Assembly: GCF_900142575.1 (NCBI RefSeq)
Contig: NZ_FRBI01000018.1
Span: 62,001-126,000, forward strand
Source of the DNA: Actinacidiphila paucisporea
Lineage (GTDB): Bacteria; Actinomycetota; Actinomycetes; Streptomycetales; Streptomycetaceae
Direction: 5' to 3'
Length of the DNA stretch: 64,000 nt
Below are positions 53,569 to 61,033 of this stretch, piece after piece; the first letter of the stretch is position 1; every line of letters starts with the position of its first letter. A program made the translations under genes and the position numbers. The notes under the pieces were generated by a model. The model searched no databases and was not told the DNA's origin. It saw only the letters and a program-made list of their open reading frames with translations.

Positions 53569-54882
53569 GTGCGTAAGAGCCATGTCCCGATGATCGCCAT
53601 GCTCGTCTCCGCCGCCCCGCTGATGCTCGCCGCCGCGCCCGCGCACTGCGGGACCGGCGCCGAACCGCCGCGCTACGCCCGTCAGGCGCTGCCCGCCGGT
53701 GACGGCTGGGCGTCGCAGGGCGCGGGCACCACCGGCGGCGCGGCCGCCGACGCCGCGCACGTCTTCACCGTCACCGATCGCGCCCAGCTGGCCGCGGCCC
53801 TGGACAAGGGCAGCAGCACCCCCAAGATCATCCAGGTCTCCGGCACCGTCGACGGCAATGCCGACGACACCGGCGCACCGCTGTCCTGCGACGACTACGC
53901 CACCGACGGCTACCGCCTGGACGCCTACCTCGCCGCCTACGACCCGGACGTGTGGGGCAGGACCGAGGTGCCCGCCGGAGCGCTGGAGGACGCCCGCGCC
54001 GCCTCCGCCGCGAAGCAGGCCGCCCAGGTGGAACTCAAGGTCGGCTCCAACACCACCATCGTCGGCATCGGCCGGCAGCCTCGGCTGCTGGGCCTGGACC
54101 TGCAGGTGTCCGGCTCCGACAACGTCATCGTCCGCAACCTCACCTTCGAGGACGCCTTCGACTGCTTCCCGCAGTGGGACCCGACCGACACCGCGGTCGG
54201 CAACTGGAACTCCGAGTACGACAACCTCGTCGTGACCGCCTCCACCCACGTCTGGGTGGACCACGACACCTTCACCGACGGCCGCCGCCCCGACGCCGAC
54301 CAGCCCCTCTACTTCGGGCGCATCTACCAGCAGCACGACGGCGAACTCGACATCGTCAAGGGCGCCGACCTGGTGACCGCCTCCTGGAACGCCTTCACCG
54401 ACCACGACAAGACCCTGCTGTTCGGCAACAGCGACGGCGCCGCCGCCACCGACGCCGGCCACCTGCGCATCACCTTGCACCACAACCTCTTCAAGGACAT
54501 CGCCGAGCGCGCCCCGCGGGTCCGCTTCGGCCAGGTCGACGCGTACAACAACCACTACGTGGTCACCGACGGGCCGTCCTACGTCTACAGCCTCGGCGTC
54601 GGCGTGCACTCCCAACTGGTCGCCGAGAACAACGCCTTCACCCTGCCGGCCGGGGTCACCGCGGACCGGACCATCGCGTACTGGAAGGGCACCGCGATGA
54701 CGGAGGACCACAACTACGTCAACGGCCGCCCGGCCGACCTGCTCGCCGCCTTCAACGCCGCCCACCCCGCCACCCCGATCGCCCAGGGCGCCGGCTGGAC
54801 GCCGGCCCTGCGCACCCGGGTCGACGACCCCCGGTCCGTGCCGCACATCGTCGACGGCGGGTCCGGCGCGGGCCGGCTGTGA
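53569..54882 (+). CDS. Secreted pectate lyase, polysaccharide lyase family 1
   Basis: 437 residues. The signal peptide (PMIAMLVSAAPLMLAAAPAHC) precedes a parallel beta-helix with the PL1 motifs V-W-V-D-H-D-T-F (WIDH equivalent, about residue 225), DIVKGADLVTASWNAFTDHDKTLLFGNSD, and E-R-A-P-R-V-R-F-G with the catalytic Arg, then YNNHYV. Ca-binding acidic residues are present (YDNLVV, GRRPDADQPLYFGRIY). It cleaves polygalacturonate by beta-elimination. GTG start. Its position after the sugar-acid operon suggests a pectin-degradation role for the locus. Confidence 0.92.
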   Translation: MRKSHVPMIAMLVSAAPLMLAAAPAHCGTGAEPPRYARQALPAGDGWASQGAGTTGGAAADAAHVFTVTDRAQLAAALDKGSSTPKIIQVSGTVDGNADDTGAPLSCDDYATDGYRLDAYLAAYDPDVWGRTEVPAGALEDARAASAAKQAAQVELKVGSNTTIVGIGRQPRLLGLDLQVSGSDNVIVRNLTFEDAFDCFPQWDPTDTAVGNWNSEYDNLVVTASTHVWVDHDTFTDGRRPDADQPLYFGRIYQQHDGELDIVKGADLVTASWNAFTDHDKTLLFGNSDGAAATDAGHLRITLHHNLFKDIAERAPRVRFGQVDAYNNHYVVTDGPSYVYSLGVGVHSQLVAENNAFTLPAGVTADRTIAYWKGTAMTEDHNYVNGRPADLLAAFNAAHPATPIAQGAGWTPALRTRVDDPRSVPHIVDGGSGAGRL

Positions 54883-54905
54883 CGCCGCCCAGGGCCTGAA
54901 CAGCG

Positions 54906-54944
54906 GCGCTCCGGCGGATCCCCGGTGGGGATCCGCCGGAGCGC
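54906..54944. terminator. Perfect bidirectional terminator
   Basis: An 18-base perfect stem (54906-54923 with 54927-54944) with a 3-base loop lies between the convergent pectate lyase (stop 54882) and DUF4232 membrane protein (stop 55035). Confidence 0.9.
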
Positions 54945-55034
54945 GGCGGGCACATGGGCGGGCGGGTCAGGGGCGGTTCGGCTCCCAGACCGGCAGCCAA
55001 TCGGTGACACTCCGCAGTGTCGATCGTCACCGCC

Positions 55035-55901
55035 TCAGGACGGCGGATTACCGGTGCTGCCCGCGGTGAAGGGGGTGACGGTGAAGAGGTTGTCGCAGTT
55101 GGTCACGCTGCCCGGGAAGTCCAGCCATGCGGTGTTGCCCGGCGGGTAGATGCGCAGCTTCACCGACGCGGGCAGGCAGGTGCCCTGCTGGTTGACGGTG
55201 TGGATGGTGTCGCTCACCGCCCCGCCCGGCCGCAGCACCACAGGGCGGTAGCTCATCGGCTGCCGGTCGGCCGGCGCACCGATCTGCGCGCCCTTCGCGT
55301 CCAGCATCGACAGGCCCGGGTAGCCGGTGAGGTGGCAGGCCGTGGAGCTGTGGTTGGTGAGCACCAGATAGCGGAAGAGGCTGCCCGCGCCCGCGTCGCC
55401 GCCGCCCAGCGCCGCGGACAGTTGCGAGGTCGCGCACATCGGGGTCGCCCCCGCCGTCTGCGTGCCGGCGTCCCTGGTCGGCGTCGGGCCGGGGGGCGTG
55501 GTGGCCGTGCCGGTGGCGCCCCGGGTGCCGCGGCCGCCCGTGGTCGCGGTCGTGGTCGGGGCGGGGTTCACGGTCGGCGCCGTGTCCGGGCTCGGCCCCG
55601 GGGTCGAAGGGGCTGTGCTGGTCAGCGAGTCGCTGACCGGCGGGCTCACCACCTCGTCCGAGTCGTGCGAGGTCAGCGCGCCCACCAGATAGACGGAACC
55701 GGTCAGCACCACGGCCGCCGCGAGGCCGCCGCCGGCCGCCCGCATCCTGCGCCGCCGCGCCGCCCGCCGCCGGATCCGCCCGAAAGAGCCGGGCGGCGCG
55801 TCCAGATACCCGGGCGGCTGCCGCAGCAGCGGCTCCACCGGGTCGCCGCCGGCGCCTTCGCCGTCCAGGCCGCCCCCCTGGTGGTCAGGAAATCCGGTCA
55901 T
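55035..55901 (-). CDS. Single-pass membrane protein with extracellular DUF4232 domain
   Basis: 288 residues. The N-terminal ~55 residues are cytoplasmic-type (PPGSFGRIRRRAARRRRMRAAG), followed by one transmembrane helix (LAAAVVLTGSVYLVGAL), a Ser/Thr/Pro-rich stalk of about 80 residues, and a DUF4232 domain (M-C-A-T-S-Q-L.., LTNHSSTACHLTGYPGLSML, YPPGN) that closely resembles the LAATG protein at 57298-58017. It overlaps the ECF sigma gene by 17 bases, the place usually held by an anti-sigma factor. No zinc anti-sigma motif is visible, so a sensor/anti-sigma role is an inference. Confidence 0.85.
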   Translation of the reverse strand: MTGFPDHQGGGLDGEGAGGDPVEPLLRQPPGYLDAPPGSFGRIRRRAARRRRMRAAGGGLAAAVVLTGSVYLVGALTSHDSDEVVSPPVSDSLTSTAPSTPGPSPDTAPTVNPAPTTTATTGGRGTRGATGTATTPPGPTPTRDAGTQTAGATPMCATSQLSAALGGGDAGAGSLFRYLVLTNHSSTACHLTGYPGLSMLDAKGAQIGAPADRQPMSYRPVVLRPGGAVSDTIHTVNQQGTCLPASVKLRIYPPGNTAWLDFPGSVTNCDNLFTVTPFTAGSTGNPPS

Positions 55902-56430
55902 GGTGCCCCTCGAGTCGGGCGCGGAGCAGTTCGCGTGCCGCGTGCAGGTCGGCCTTCACGGTTCCCTCGTTCCGGCCAAGCAGCGCGGCCACCTCACGGA
56001 CCGGCAAGTCGGCGTAGTAGTACAGGAGGACGGGATTGCGCAGCCGCTCGGGGAGCGACTGCACCAGCAGGCGTACGGACGGGTCGGCCGCCTCCGCCTG
56101 CGGGCGTAGGGACTGCTCGGTCGTCACCCGGCGCAGCGCGCGGCGCTCGCGCTCCATTTTGCGCCAGTGGTCGCGGACCAGGTTGGCCGCGGTCACGTAG
56201 AGGAAGCCGCCCGGCTCCTCGACCCTGGTCCAGCGCGCCCACAGCCGGGTGAAGGCCTCCGCGGCGATCTCGTGCGCCGTGCCGTCGTCGTCGACCAGCC
56301 GGCGGCACCAGCCCGCGAGCCGCGGGTAGACGGCTTCGAACAGTTCGGAGGCAGCGCGCTCGTCTCGCCGGATGACCGCTCCCCTCACTCCTGTCGCCGA
56401 GGTGCTGACCGCCGCCGGCCAGTCGTTCAC
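55885..56430 (-). CDS. ECF-family RNA polymerase sigma factor
   Basis: 181 residues. Region 2 (ELFEAVYPRLAGWCRRLVDDDGTAHEIAAEAFTRLWARW, about residues 28-68; YVTAANLVRDHWRK as 2.4) and region 4 (LPERLRNPVLLYYYADLPVREVAALLGRNEGTVKADLHAARELLRARL, about 125-172) are present. GTG start overlapping the sortase stop (GTGA), and the 3' end overlaps the DUF4232 membrane-protein gene. It is therefore translated with both and probably transcribes a surface or envelope regulon under control of that membrane protein. Confidence 0.9.
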   Translation of the reverse strand: MNDWPAAVSTSATGVRGAVIRRDERAASELFEAVYPRLAGWCRRLVDDDGTAHEIAAEAFTRLWARWTRVEEPGGFLYVTAANLVRDHWRKMERERRALRRVTTEQSLRPQAEAADPSVRLLVQSLPERLRNPVLLYYYADLPVREVAALLGRNEGTVKADLHAARELLRARLEGHHDRIS

Positions 56431-57221
56431 GGGCCGCCGACCAGCGAGGCGTAGACGATCACGTTGTCCGGGTAGCCGCCGCCGTCCGAGATCCTCGTGC
56501 CGCCGCACGTGATGAGACGCAGCGCGGGGTGGTCGACGTTCCCGTACACCGCGTCCGTCGGGAACCGCGGCTTCGCCACGATCTGCACCTTGTCGACGGC
56601 GAAGACCGCGTCGCTGCCGTCGGCCCGGGTGACCGTCACCCTGTCGCCCGGCCGCATGCGGTCCAGGTGCCGGAAGACGCCGTCGCCGTACTCCCCGACC
56701 GTCACATGCCCCAGCAGCACGGACGGCCCGATCTGCCCGGGCGTCGGCGAGCCGTCGTACCACCCGGCGGGCGCGTGCGCCTCGATCGGCGGTACGCGCA
56801 CCGCGCCGTCCGCTGCCAGGCCGAGCGACATGACGGCGGTGTCCACCCCGATGCCGGGGATCCGCAGCCTTTCCGGCGCCGACCTCGCCATCGCCCTGGC
56901 GGACGGTGTGGCAGTGGTGGTGGTCGGCGCGGCCGACGCGGCGCTCGTGCCCGGCCGGGTCGGGGCGGGCCCGTCGTCCCCCTTTCCCCCGGTCGCACCC
57001 GTACACGCGGTGAGCACCGCGACCGCGGCGGTGGCGGCCACCAGCCACCGCCCGGCGGCCGCCTGCCCGCGCCCCTTCCGGGCACCGGCCGGCGGCCACC
57101 AGCCACCGCCCGGCGGCCGCCTGCCCGCGCCCCTTCCGGGCACCGGCCGGCGTACGGGCGGCGATGCCACGCCGTGGTCGCGCGCGCCCCCGGGGTGGCT
57201 GATCACCGCGCGACAGGCCAC
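56427..57221 (-). CDS. Sortase (class E/F-like) with rewritten N-terminus
   Basis: 264 residues as drawn. The catalytic domain has RLRIPGIGVDTAVMSLGLAADGAVRVPP, GQIGPSVLLGHVTV (catalytic His) and LRLITCGGTR (catalytic Cys), then YPDNVIVYASLV. A hydrophobic segment LVAATAAVAVLTAC just before it is a membrane anchor, perhaps a lipobox (L-T-A-C). Adjacent upstream is a protein ending in an LAATG sorting signal, its probable substrate. The N-terminal coding part contains a 58-bp tandem duplication that changes frame, so the true start is uncertain. GTG 57221 is the best in the present frame. Confidence 0.85.
   Translation of the reverse strand: MACRAVISHPGGARDHGVASPPVRRPVPGRGAGRRPPGGGWWPPAGARKGRGQAAAGRWLVAATAAVAVLTACTGATGGKGDDGPAPTRPGTSAASAAPTTTTATPSARAMARSAPERLRIPGIGVDTAVMSLGLAADGAVRVPPIEAHAPAGWYDGSPTPGQIGPSVLLGHVTVGEYGDGVFRHLDRMRPGDRVTVTRADGSDAVFAVDKVQIVAKPRFPTDAVYGNVDHPALRLITCGGTRISDGGGYPDNVIVYASLVGGP
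57033..57152. repeat. 58-bp perfect tandem duplication within the sortase gene
   Basis: Bases 57033-57090 recur exactly at 57091-57148, and four more bases of a third copy follow. The unit length is 58, so the two copies are read in different frames by the sortase gene (as PVPGRGAGRRPPGG.. and then as GARKGRGQAAAGRWLV..). Without one copy, the frame opening with TTG at 57294 right after the preceding gene's stop would run straight into the sortase. Confidence 0.9.
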
Positions 57222-57297
57222 CTCTCGGTGGCGCGAGGGACCGCGGCCGTGACGCGGTCGCCCCGCGCGGGGAGGGCTCAGGGGTGGCGGCCAACGC

Positions 57298-58017
57298 TCA
57301 GTCCCTGGCGCCGCGGCGGCGACGTGCGGCGGTGGCGACGGCCAGGCCGCCGAGGAGGGCGCTACCGGCGGCCGCGCCCGCGGTCATGGCGGGGGAGTGG
57401 CCGCCACCGGTCGCGGCGAGGCCGGTGTCGGGCGCGCCCGAGGGGACCTGCGGCACCTGGCGGCCGGCGGCCGAGGTGGACGTAGGGGTCGGGGCCGGTG
57501 CCGTCACCGGGTCACTGCCGTTGCGCCCGGCAGCCATCGGCGTGACCGTGAGGGTGTGGTAGCAGTTCGTGATGGTGCCGGGGATGACCATCGCCGCGGT
57601 GTTGCCGGGCGGGTATATCCGCACCTTGGCCGACGGCGGCAGGCACGTCCCCTGGTGGTTGACGGTGTGGATCGTGTCGCTCGCCGACCCCCCGGGTTTC
57701 AGCACCACCGCCGCGTAACGGCTGCTCTGCCGGTCGGCCGGCGGTCCGATCTGCCTGCCGGCCGAGTCGAGCAGCGACACCCCGGGGTAGCCGGTGAGGT
57801 GGCAGGTCGTCGAGCTGTGGTTGGTGAGGACCAGATAGCGGTAGAGGTGGCCCGCGCCCGCGTCCCCGCCGCCCAGCGCGCCGGTCAGCTGCGAGGTCGT
57901 GCACATCGGGGTCCTGGGGGCCCGGCCGACGGGGGCCGAGGCGGCGGCGGGGACGGCTCCCGCGACCGCCACCGCCAGGACCACCGCCGCGCCGGCGGCG
58001 AGTGAAGTGCTGCGCAT
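57298..58017 (-). CDS. LAATG-anchored surface protein with DUF4232 domain
   Basis: 239 residues. Signal peptide (LAAGAAVVLAVAVAGAVPAAASA), DUF4232 domain from about residue 38 (M-C-T-T-S-Q-L.., LTNHSSTTCHLTGYPGVSLL, DTIHTVNHQGTCLPP, YPPGN), Pro/Thr/Ser linker, then the sorting signal D-T-G-L-A-A-T-G-G-G, a hydrophobic span and the basic tail R-R-R-R-G-A-R-D. The LAxTG signal is the kind used by class E sortases in streptomycetes, and the sortase gene follows directly. The DUF4232 domain shares long identical stretches with the membrane protein at 55035-55901. Function unknown. Confidence 0.9.
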   Translation of the reverse strand: MRSTSLAAGAAVVLAVAVAGAVPAAASAPVGRAPRTPMCTTSQLTGALGGGDAGAGHLYRYLVLTNHSSTTCHLTGYPGVSLLDSAGRQIGPPADRQSSRYAAVVLKPGGSASDTIHTVNHQGTCLPPSAKVRIYPPGNTAAMVIPGTITNCYHTLTVTPMAAGRNGSDPVTAPAPTPTSTSAAGRQVPQVPSGAPDTGLAATGGGHSPAMTAGAAAGSALLGGLAVATAARRRRGARD

Positions 58018-58128
58018 GTCCCGTTCCTCGTTTCTCCCGCGGGGCCCGCCGCGCCCGGAAGCGGACGCGGACCCGGGCCGTACCGGGATCGGGAGCAGAG
58101 ACGACGCGGCGCCCGCCCGGGTTGTAAA

Positions 58129-58142
58129 GACTTGGCCAAGTC
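58129..58142. promoter_or_regulatory. 14-bp perfect palindrome between the sortase and VWA operons
   Basis: GACTTGGCCAAGTC is perfectly self-complementary and stands about 110 bases upstream of the LAATG gene and about 100 bases upstream of the divergent VWA gene, next to the AT-rich TTGTAAA. It is a candidate operator for either or both operons; the regulator is unknown. Confidence 0.45.
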
Positions 58143-58238
58143 CGCCCGGACGGAACGGAGTCCGGCATTCCGGGTGCCAGGTCCTCGCGCTGACCAGCCG
58201 ACTTCATGATTGGGCCGGACCTTCACTACGATCCTGCG

Positions 58239-59501
58239 ATGATCATGAGAAGACTCGTGGCCACGGGAATGGCCGGTGGCCTGCTGGCCACCCTCGCCTG
58301 CGGGCTGCTGCCCGCGAGCGCCGCCGCGGACGAACCCGCGGCGCAACCCGCACCGAAGGTCGAACTCGTCCTCGACGTCAGCGGCTCCATGCGGGCCAAG
58401 GACATCGACGGGCAGAGCCGGATGTCCGCCGCCAAGCAGGCCTTCGACGACGTCCTGGACTCGACGCCGCCGGAGGTCAACCTCGGGATACGCACCCTCG
58501 GCGCGGACTACCCGGGCAACGACCGCAAGACCGGCTGCAAGGACACCAGGCAGCTCTACCCGGTCGGCCCGCTGAACCGCACCGAGGCCAAGACCGCGGT
58601 GGCCACCCTCGCCCCCACCGGCTGGACCCCGATCGGCCCCGCCCTGCTCGCGGCGGCCGCCGACCTCAAGGCGGGCGGTGACGGCACCGCCAGGATGGTG
58701 CTGATCACCGACGGCCAGGACACCTGCAACGCCAACCCCTGCGATGTCGCCCGCGACATCGCCGCCCAGGGCATCCACCTGGTCATCGACACGCTCGGCC
58801 TGATCCCCGACTCCACCACCCGCAACCAGCTCAGCTGCATCGCCGAGGCGACCGGCGGCACGTACACCACCGTGCAGCACCGCGCGCAGCTCACCACGAA
58901 GGTGAAGCAGCTGGTCAACCGCAGCACCGCCCCGGTGATCACCCCGGTGGCCACCGACGGCGCCGCGAACTGCGCGGACGCGCCCGTGCTCAAGGCGGGG
59001 CTCTACTCCGACCGGGAGACCTTCTCCGAGAACCGCTGGTACCGCGTCGACGTACGCCCCGGCCAGGAGCTGCGCGCCTCGGTGAGCATCAGCGACGACC
59101 GGGCCGTCAACGCCGGCTACGGCGTCCTGCTGCGCGGCGTCACCCTGCACGGGCGGGAGATCGTGCGCGACGACGAGGGCGGCACCGGGCGTACCGACGC
59201 AGTCTCGGCCGGCATCCGCTACCCCAAGCCGAAGGCCGACTCGGACACGCCCGCGGAGACCGTGTGCCTCCAGGTCGGCAACTCCTTCTCCGCGCCGGCC
59301 TCCGTCAAGACCATCCCCGGCCTGCCCGTCGAGCTGTCCATCGACCTGGTGCACAGCCCCGACCAGCCGTCCGACGTGGCCTTCTACGGGCTCGGGCGCG
59401 GCTGGTGGCTGCTGGGACTGCTGGCCGTCACCGGCGCGGTGGCCGGACTGCTGACCGGCTGGGCCGCCCGCTGGCGGATGAACTCGGGGAGGACCTCCTG
59501 A
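58239..59501 (+). CDS. Secreted/membrane-anchored von Willebrand factor A domain protein
   Basis: 420 residues. The signal peptide (MRRLVATGMAGGLLATLACGLLPASAAA) precedes a VWA domain with a complete-looking MIDAS: D-V-S-G-S-M (about residue 46), a Thr in the TGWTPIG loop, and ITDGQD. A second beta-rich domain (about residues 245-385) and one C-terminal transmembrane helix (WWLLGLLAVTGAVAGLLTGWAA) follow. TACGAT at 58227-58232 just before the ATG suggests a leaderless transcript. It is coupled to the next gene (TGATG). Confidence 0.87.
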   Translation: MIMRRLVATGMAGGLLATLACGLLPASAAADEPAAQPAPKVELVLDVSGSMRAKDIDGQSRMSAAKQAFDDVLDSTPPEVNLGIRTLGADYPGNDRKTGCKDTRQLYPVGPLNRTEAKTAVATLAPTGWTPIGPALLAAAADLKAGGDGTARMVLITDGQDTCNANPCDVARDIAAQGIHLVIDTLGLIPDSTTRNQLSCIAEATGGTYTTVQHRAQLTTKVKQLVNRSTAPVITPVATDGAANCADAPVLKAGLYSDRETFSENRWYRVDVRPGQELRASVSISDDRAVNAGYGVLLRGVTLHGREIVRDDEGGTGRTDAVSAGIRYPKPKADSDTPAETVCLQVGNSFSAPASVKTIPGLPVELSIDLVHSPDQPSDVAFYGLGRGWWLLGLLAVTGAVAGLLTGWAARWRMNSGRTS

Positions 59502-60346
59502 TGCGCACCGCACGACGTTTGGCCGCGGTGGGACTGCTCGCCGCGACCGCGCTGACCGTACTGACCGGCCGGGCCGCGGCCGACGCCACCCCGAGCGCCA
59601 CGCCCAGCGCGAGCGCGACCTCGGGCGAACAGGGGCCGCCCACCGAGGCGGGCACCAACTTCCGTACCGCCACCGTGATCAAGCAGGGCCAGCAGGCCAC
59701 CGCCGGCGCGTCGGCGGGCGACTACCTGTACTGGGTGGTGCCCGCTGACACCGGGCAGAAGGTCACGGTCAAGGCGACCGTGACCTTCGGCTCGGGCTCA
59801 GGGGCCGCCGCCACGCACGGCGCCTCGACCTGGCAGCTCGACGTCTACGACGGACTGCGCCGCCGCCAGCCGTGCCGTTACGGCGCCCAGACCCGTACGG
59901 CCGCCGCCGGCGCGGCGACCGTGGAACTGGCCTGCACCCTGCGCCCGGTGCGCGCCTACGCCGACACCTGGTCCAACGACCCGCTGCGCGGCGCCTACTA
60001 CCTGCGGCTGACCGCGCTGGACGTGCCGGAGGCCGACCTCGGCCAGCCGGTGCGCGCGGCGATCACGGTCACCTCGCACGGCACCGCCGGCCGCGACGCG
60101 GTCGACGGCTCGGTGGCCCCGGTGGTCTCCGCGAACGCGCCCGACGTCGCACCCGCCGGCGGTTGGGCGGGCACCTGGTGGTCGCCGCGCTGGCTGTGGA
60201 CCGGTGGCGGCGGCCTGCTCGCCGTCCTCGCCGCGCTCGGCGCCCACCGGCTGGCCCGGGGCCCGCTGCGGACGGCCCACCGCCCCCGTCCGCACGACGC
60301 GGACCGGCCCCCCTACCCGCGCGAAGGCGCGGGCTACTCCGGCTGA
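59501..60346 (+). CDS. Membrane-anchored secreted protein, partner of the VWA protein
   Basis: 281 residues. A signal peptide (RLAAVGLLAATALTVLTGRAAA), a Ser/Thr/Ala linker, a beta-rich extracellular domain (GDYLYWVVPADTGQKVTVKATVTF.., two Cys: RRQPCRY and VELACTL), and a C-terminal transmembrane helix (GGGLLAVLAALGAHRL) with a basic, Pro-rich tail. The extracellular part resembles the second domain of the VWA protein in style (D-Y/W-Y-W/R-V-x-x-G-Q). GGGGAGGA precedes the ATG, which overlaps the VWA stop by one base. Function unknown; a complex with the VWA protein is likely. Confidence 0.82.
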   Translation: MRTARRLAAVGLLAATALTVLTGRAAADATPSATPSASATSGEQGPPTEAGTNFRTATVIKQGQQATAGASAGDYLYWVVPADTGQKVTVKATVTFGSGSGAAATHGASTWQLDVYDGLRRRQPCRYGAQTRTAAAGAATVELACTLRPVRAYADTWSNDPLRGAYYLRLTALDVPEADLGQPVRAAITVTSHGTAGRDAVDGSVAPVVSANAPDVAPAGGWAGTWWSPRWLWTGGGGLLAVLAALGAHRLARGPLRTAHRPRPHDADRPPYPREGAGYSG

Positions 60347-60352
60347 CCGCCC

Positions 60353-60389
60353 TCCGGCCGGGCGCGGCAGATCGCCGCGCCCGGCCGGA
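60353..60389. terminator. Perfect bidirectional terminator
   Basis: A 16-base perfect stem (60353-60368 with 60374-60389) and 5-base loop lie between the convergent VWA-partner gene (stop 60346) and the small gene ending at 60404. Confidence 0.88.
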
Positions 60390-60403
60390 CAACCGCGGTC
60401 CGG

Positions 60404-60577
60404 CTACTCGTCGCGGACGAAGTTCGCCTCCCACAGCTCCTTGTCCACCGCACGCTGCGCCGCGAAGTACAGCTCGTGGACGAAGAAACGGGCCTGCTCG
60501 GGCGCCAGATCGGGCGCCTCGACCAGCAGCCGCTCGGTCCAGGCGGTGATGTTGTCGTCGTTCGTGGTGGTGGTCAT
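60404..60577 (-). CDS. Small acidic protein of 57 residues
   Basis: Reads M-T-T-T-T-N-D-D-N-I-T-A-W-T-E-R-L-L-V-E, then APDLAPEQARFFVHELYFAA and ends E-A-N-F-V-R-D-E. It is predicted to be helical, acidic and amphipathic. GGAGG stands nine bases before the ATG. Codon use fits a real gene (G/C third positions throughout). No domain was recognised. It is next to another small gene on the same strand (28-base gap), so they may form an operon. Confidence 0.7.
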   Translation of the reverse strand: MTTTTNDDNITAWTERLLVEAPDLAPEQARFFVHELYFAAQRAVDKELWEANFVRDE

Positions 60578-60605
60578 CGTCGTTCACCTCCGGCCGGGCG
60601 GTCGT

Positions 60606-60794
60606 CTACGGATTCTCCCGGTCCGCGCCGGCGGCCGGGCCCGGCGGCTCCGGCGGCAGACCCACCTCCTCGCGGTCCTCCTCCGCGCGTTCCCGCAGCT
60701 CCTCGTCGTCCGGGCGCTCCGGCATGCCGCGGCTGTGCCCCGAGTAGGGGTCGCCCTCGACGGCCTTGTTGGACTTGTGGTGGTGATGCGCCAT
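60606..60794 (-). CDS. Small hydrophilic protein of 62 residues
   Basis: Begins M-A-H-H-H-H-K-S-N-K-A-V-E-G-D-P-Y-S-G-H and has a highly charged Glu/Asp/Arg middle (RPDDEELRERAEEDREEVGL), then a Pro/Gly-rich end. It is probably disordered or a single helix. The ATG follows GAGGGGAAG. The natural run of four His is unusual. Similar short hypothetical proteins are frequent in streptomycetes; function unknown. Confidence 0.72.
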   Translation of the reverse strand: MAHHHHKSNKAVEGDPYSGHSRGMPERPDDEELRERAEEDREEVGLPPEPPGPAAGADRENP

Positions 60795-61033
60795 GGCTGC
60801 TTCCCCTCGTCGTGGGAGTCGGCGCCGCGGACCGCGCGGGGCGGCGGTCGTCCCGCACGCCGGCGACGGTGGCGTCTCCCGCCTCCGCGCCTCGTGCCGG
60901 CCCGGTCGCCCCGGCCTGCTCGGCCCGGGTGGCAACACCTGGCGAAGGAGGGACACTCCCACTCAAACGCCTCGCTTCCCGGCCCGCAAGCGGGGGCGCC
61001 CGCGCCGCACACCGCGTGGCGCCACCCGCCCGC

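Noticed and set aside
55885-57294. 470-codon frame joining the sortase region to the sigma factor
   Set aside because: Only its last 182 codons have sigma-factor sequence. The preceding part is out of frame with the sortase and has no motifs, although its first codons may be the pre-duplication sortase start.
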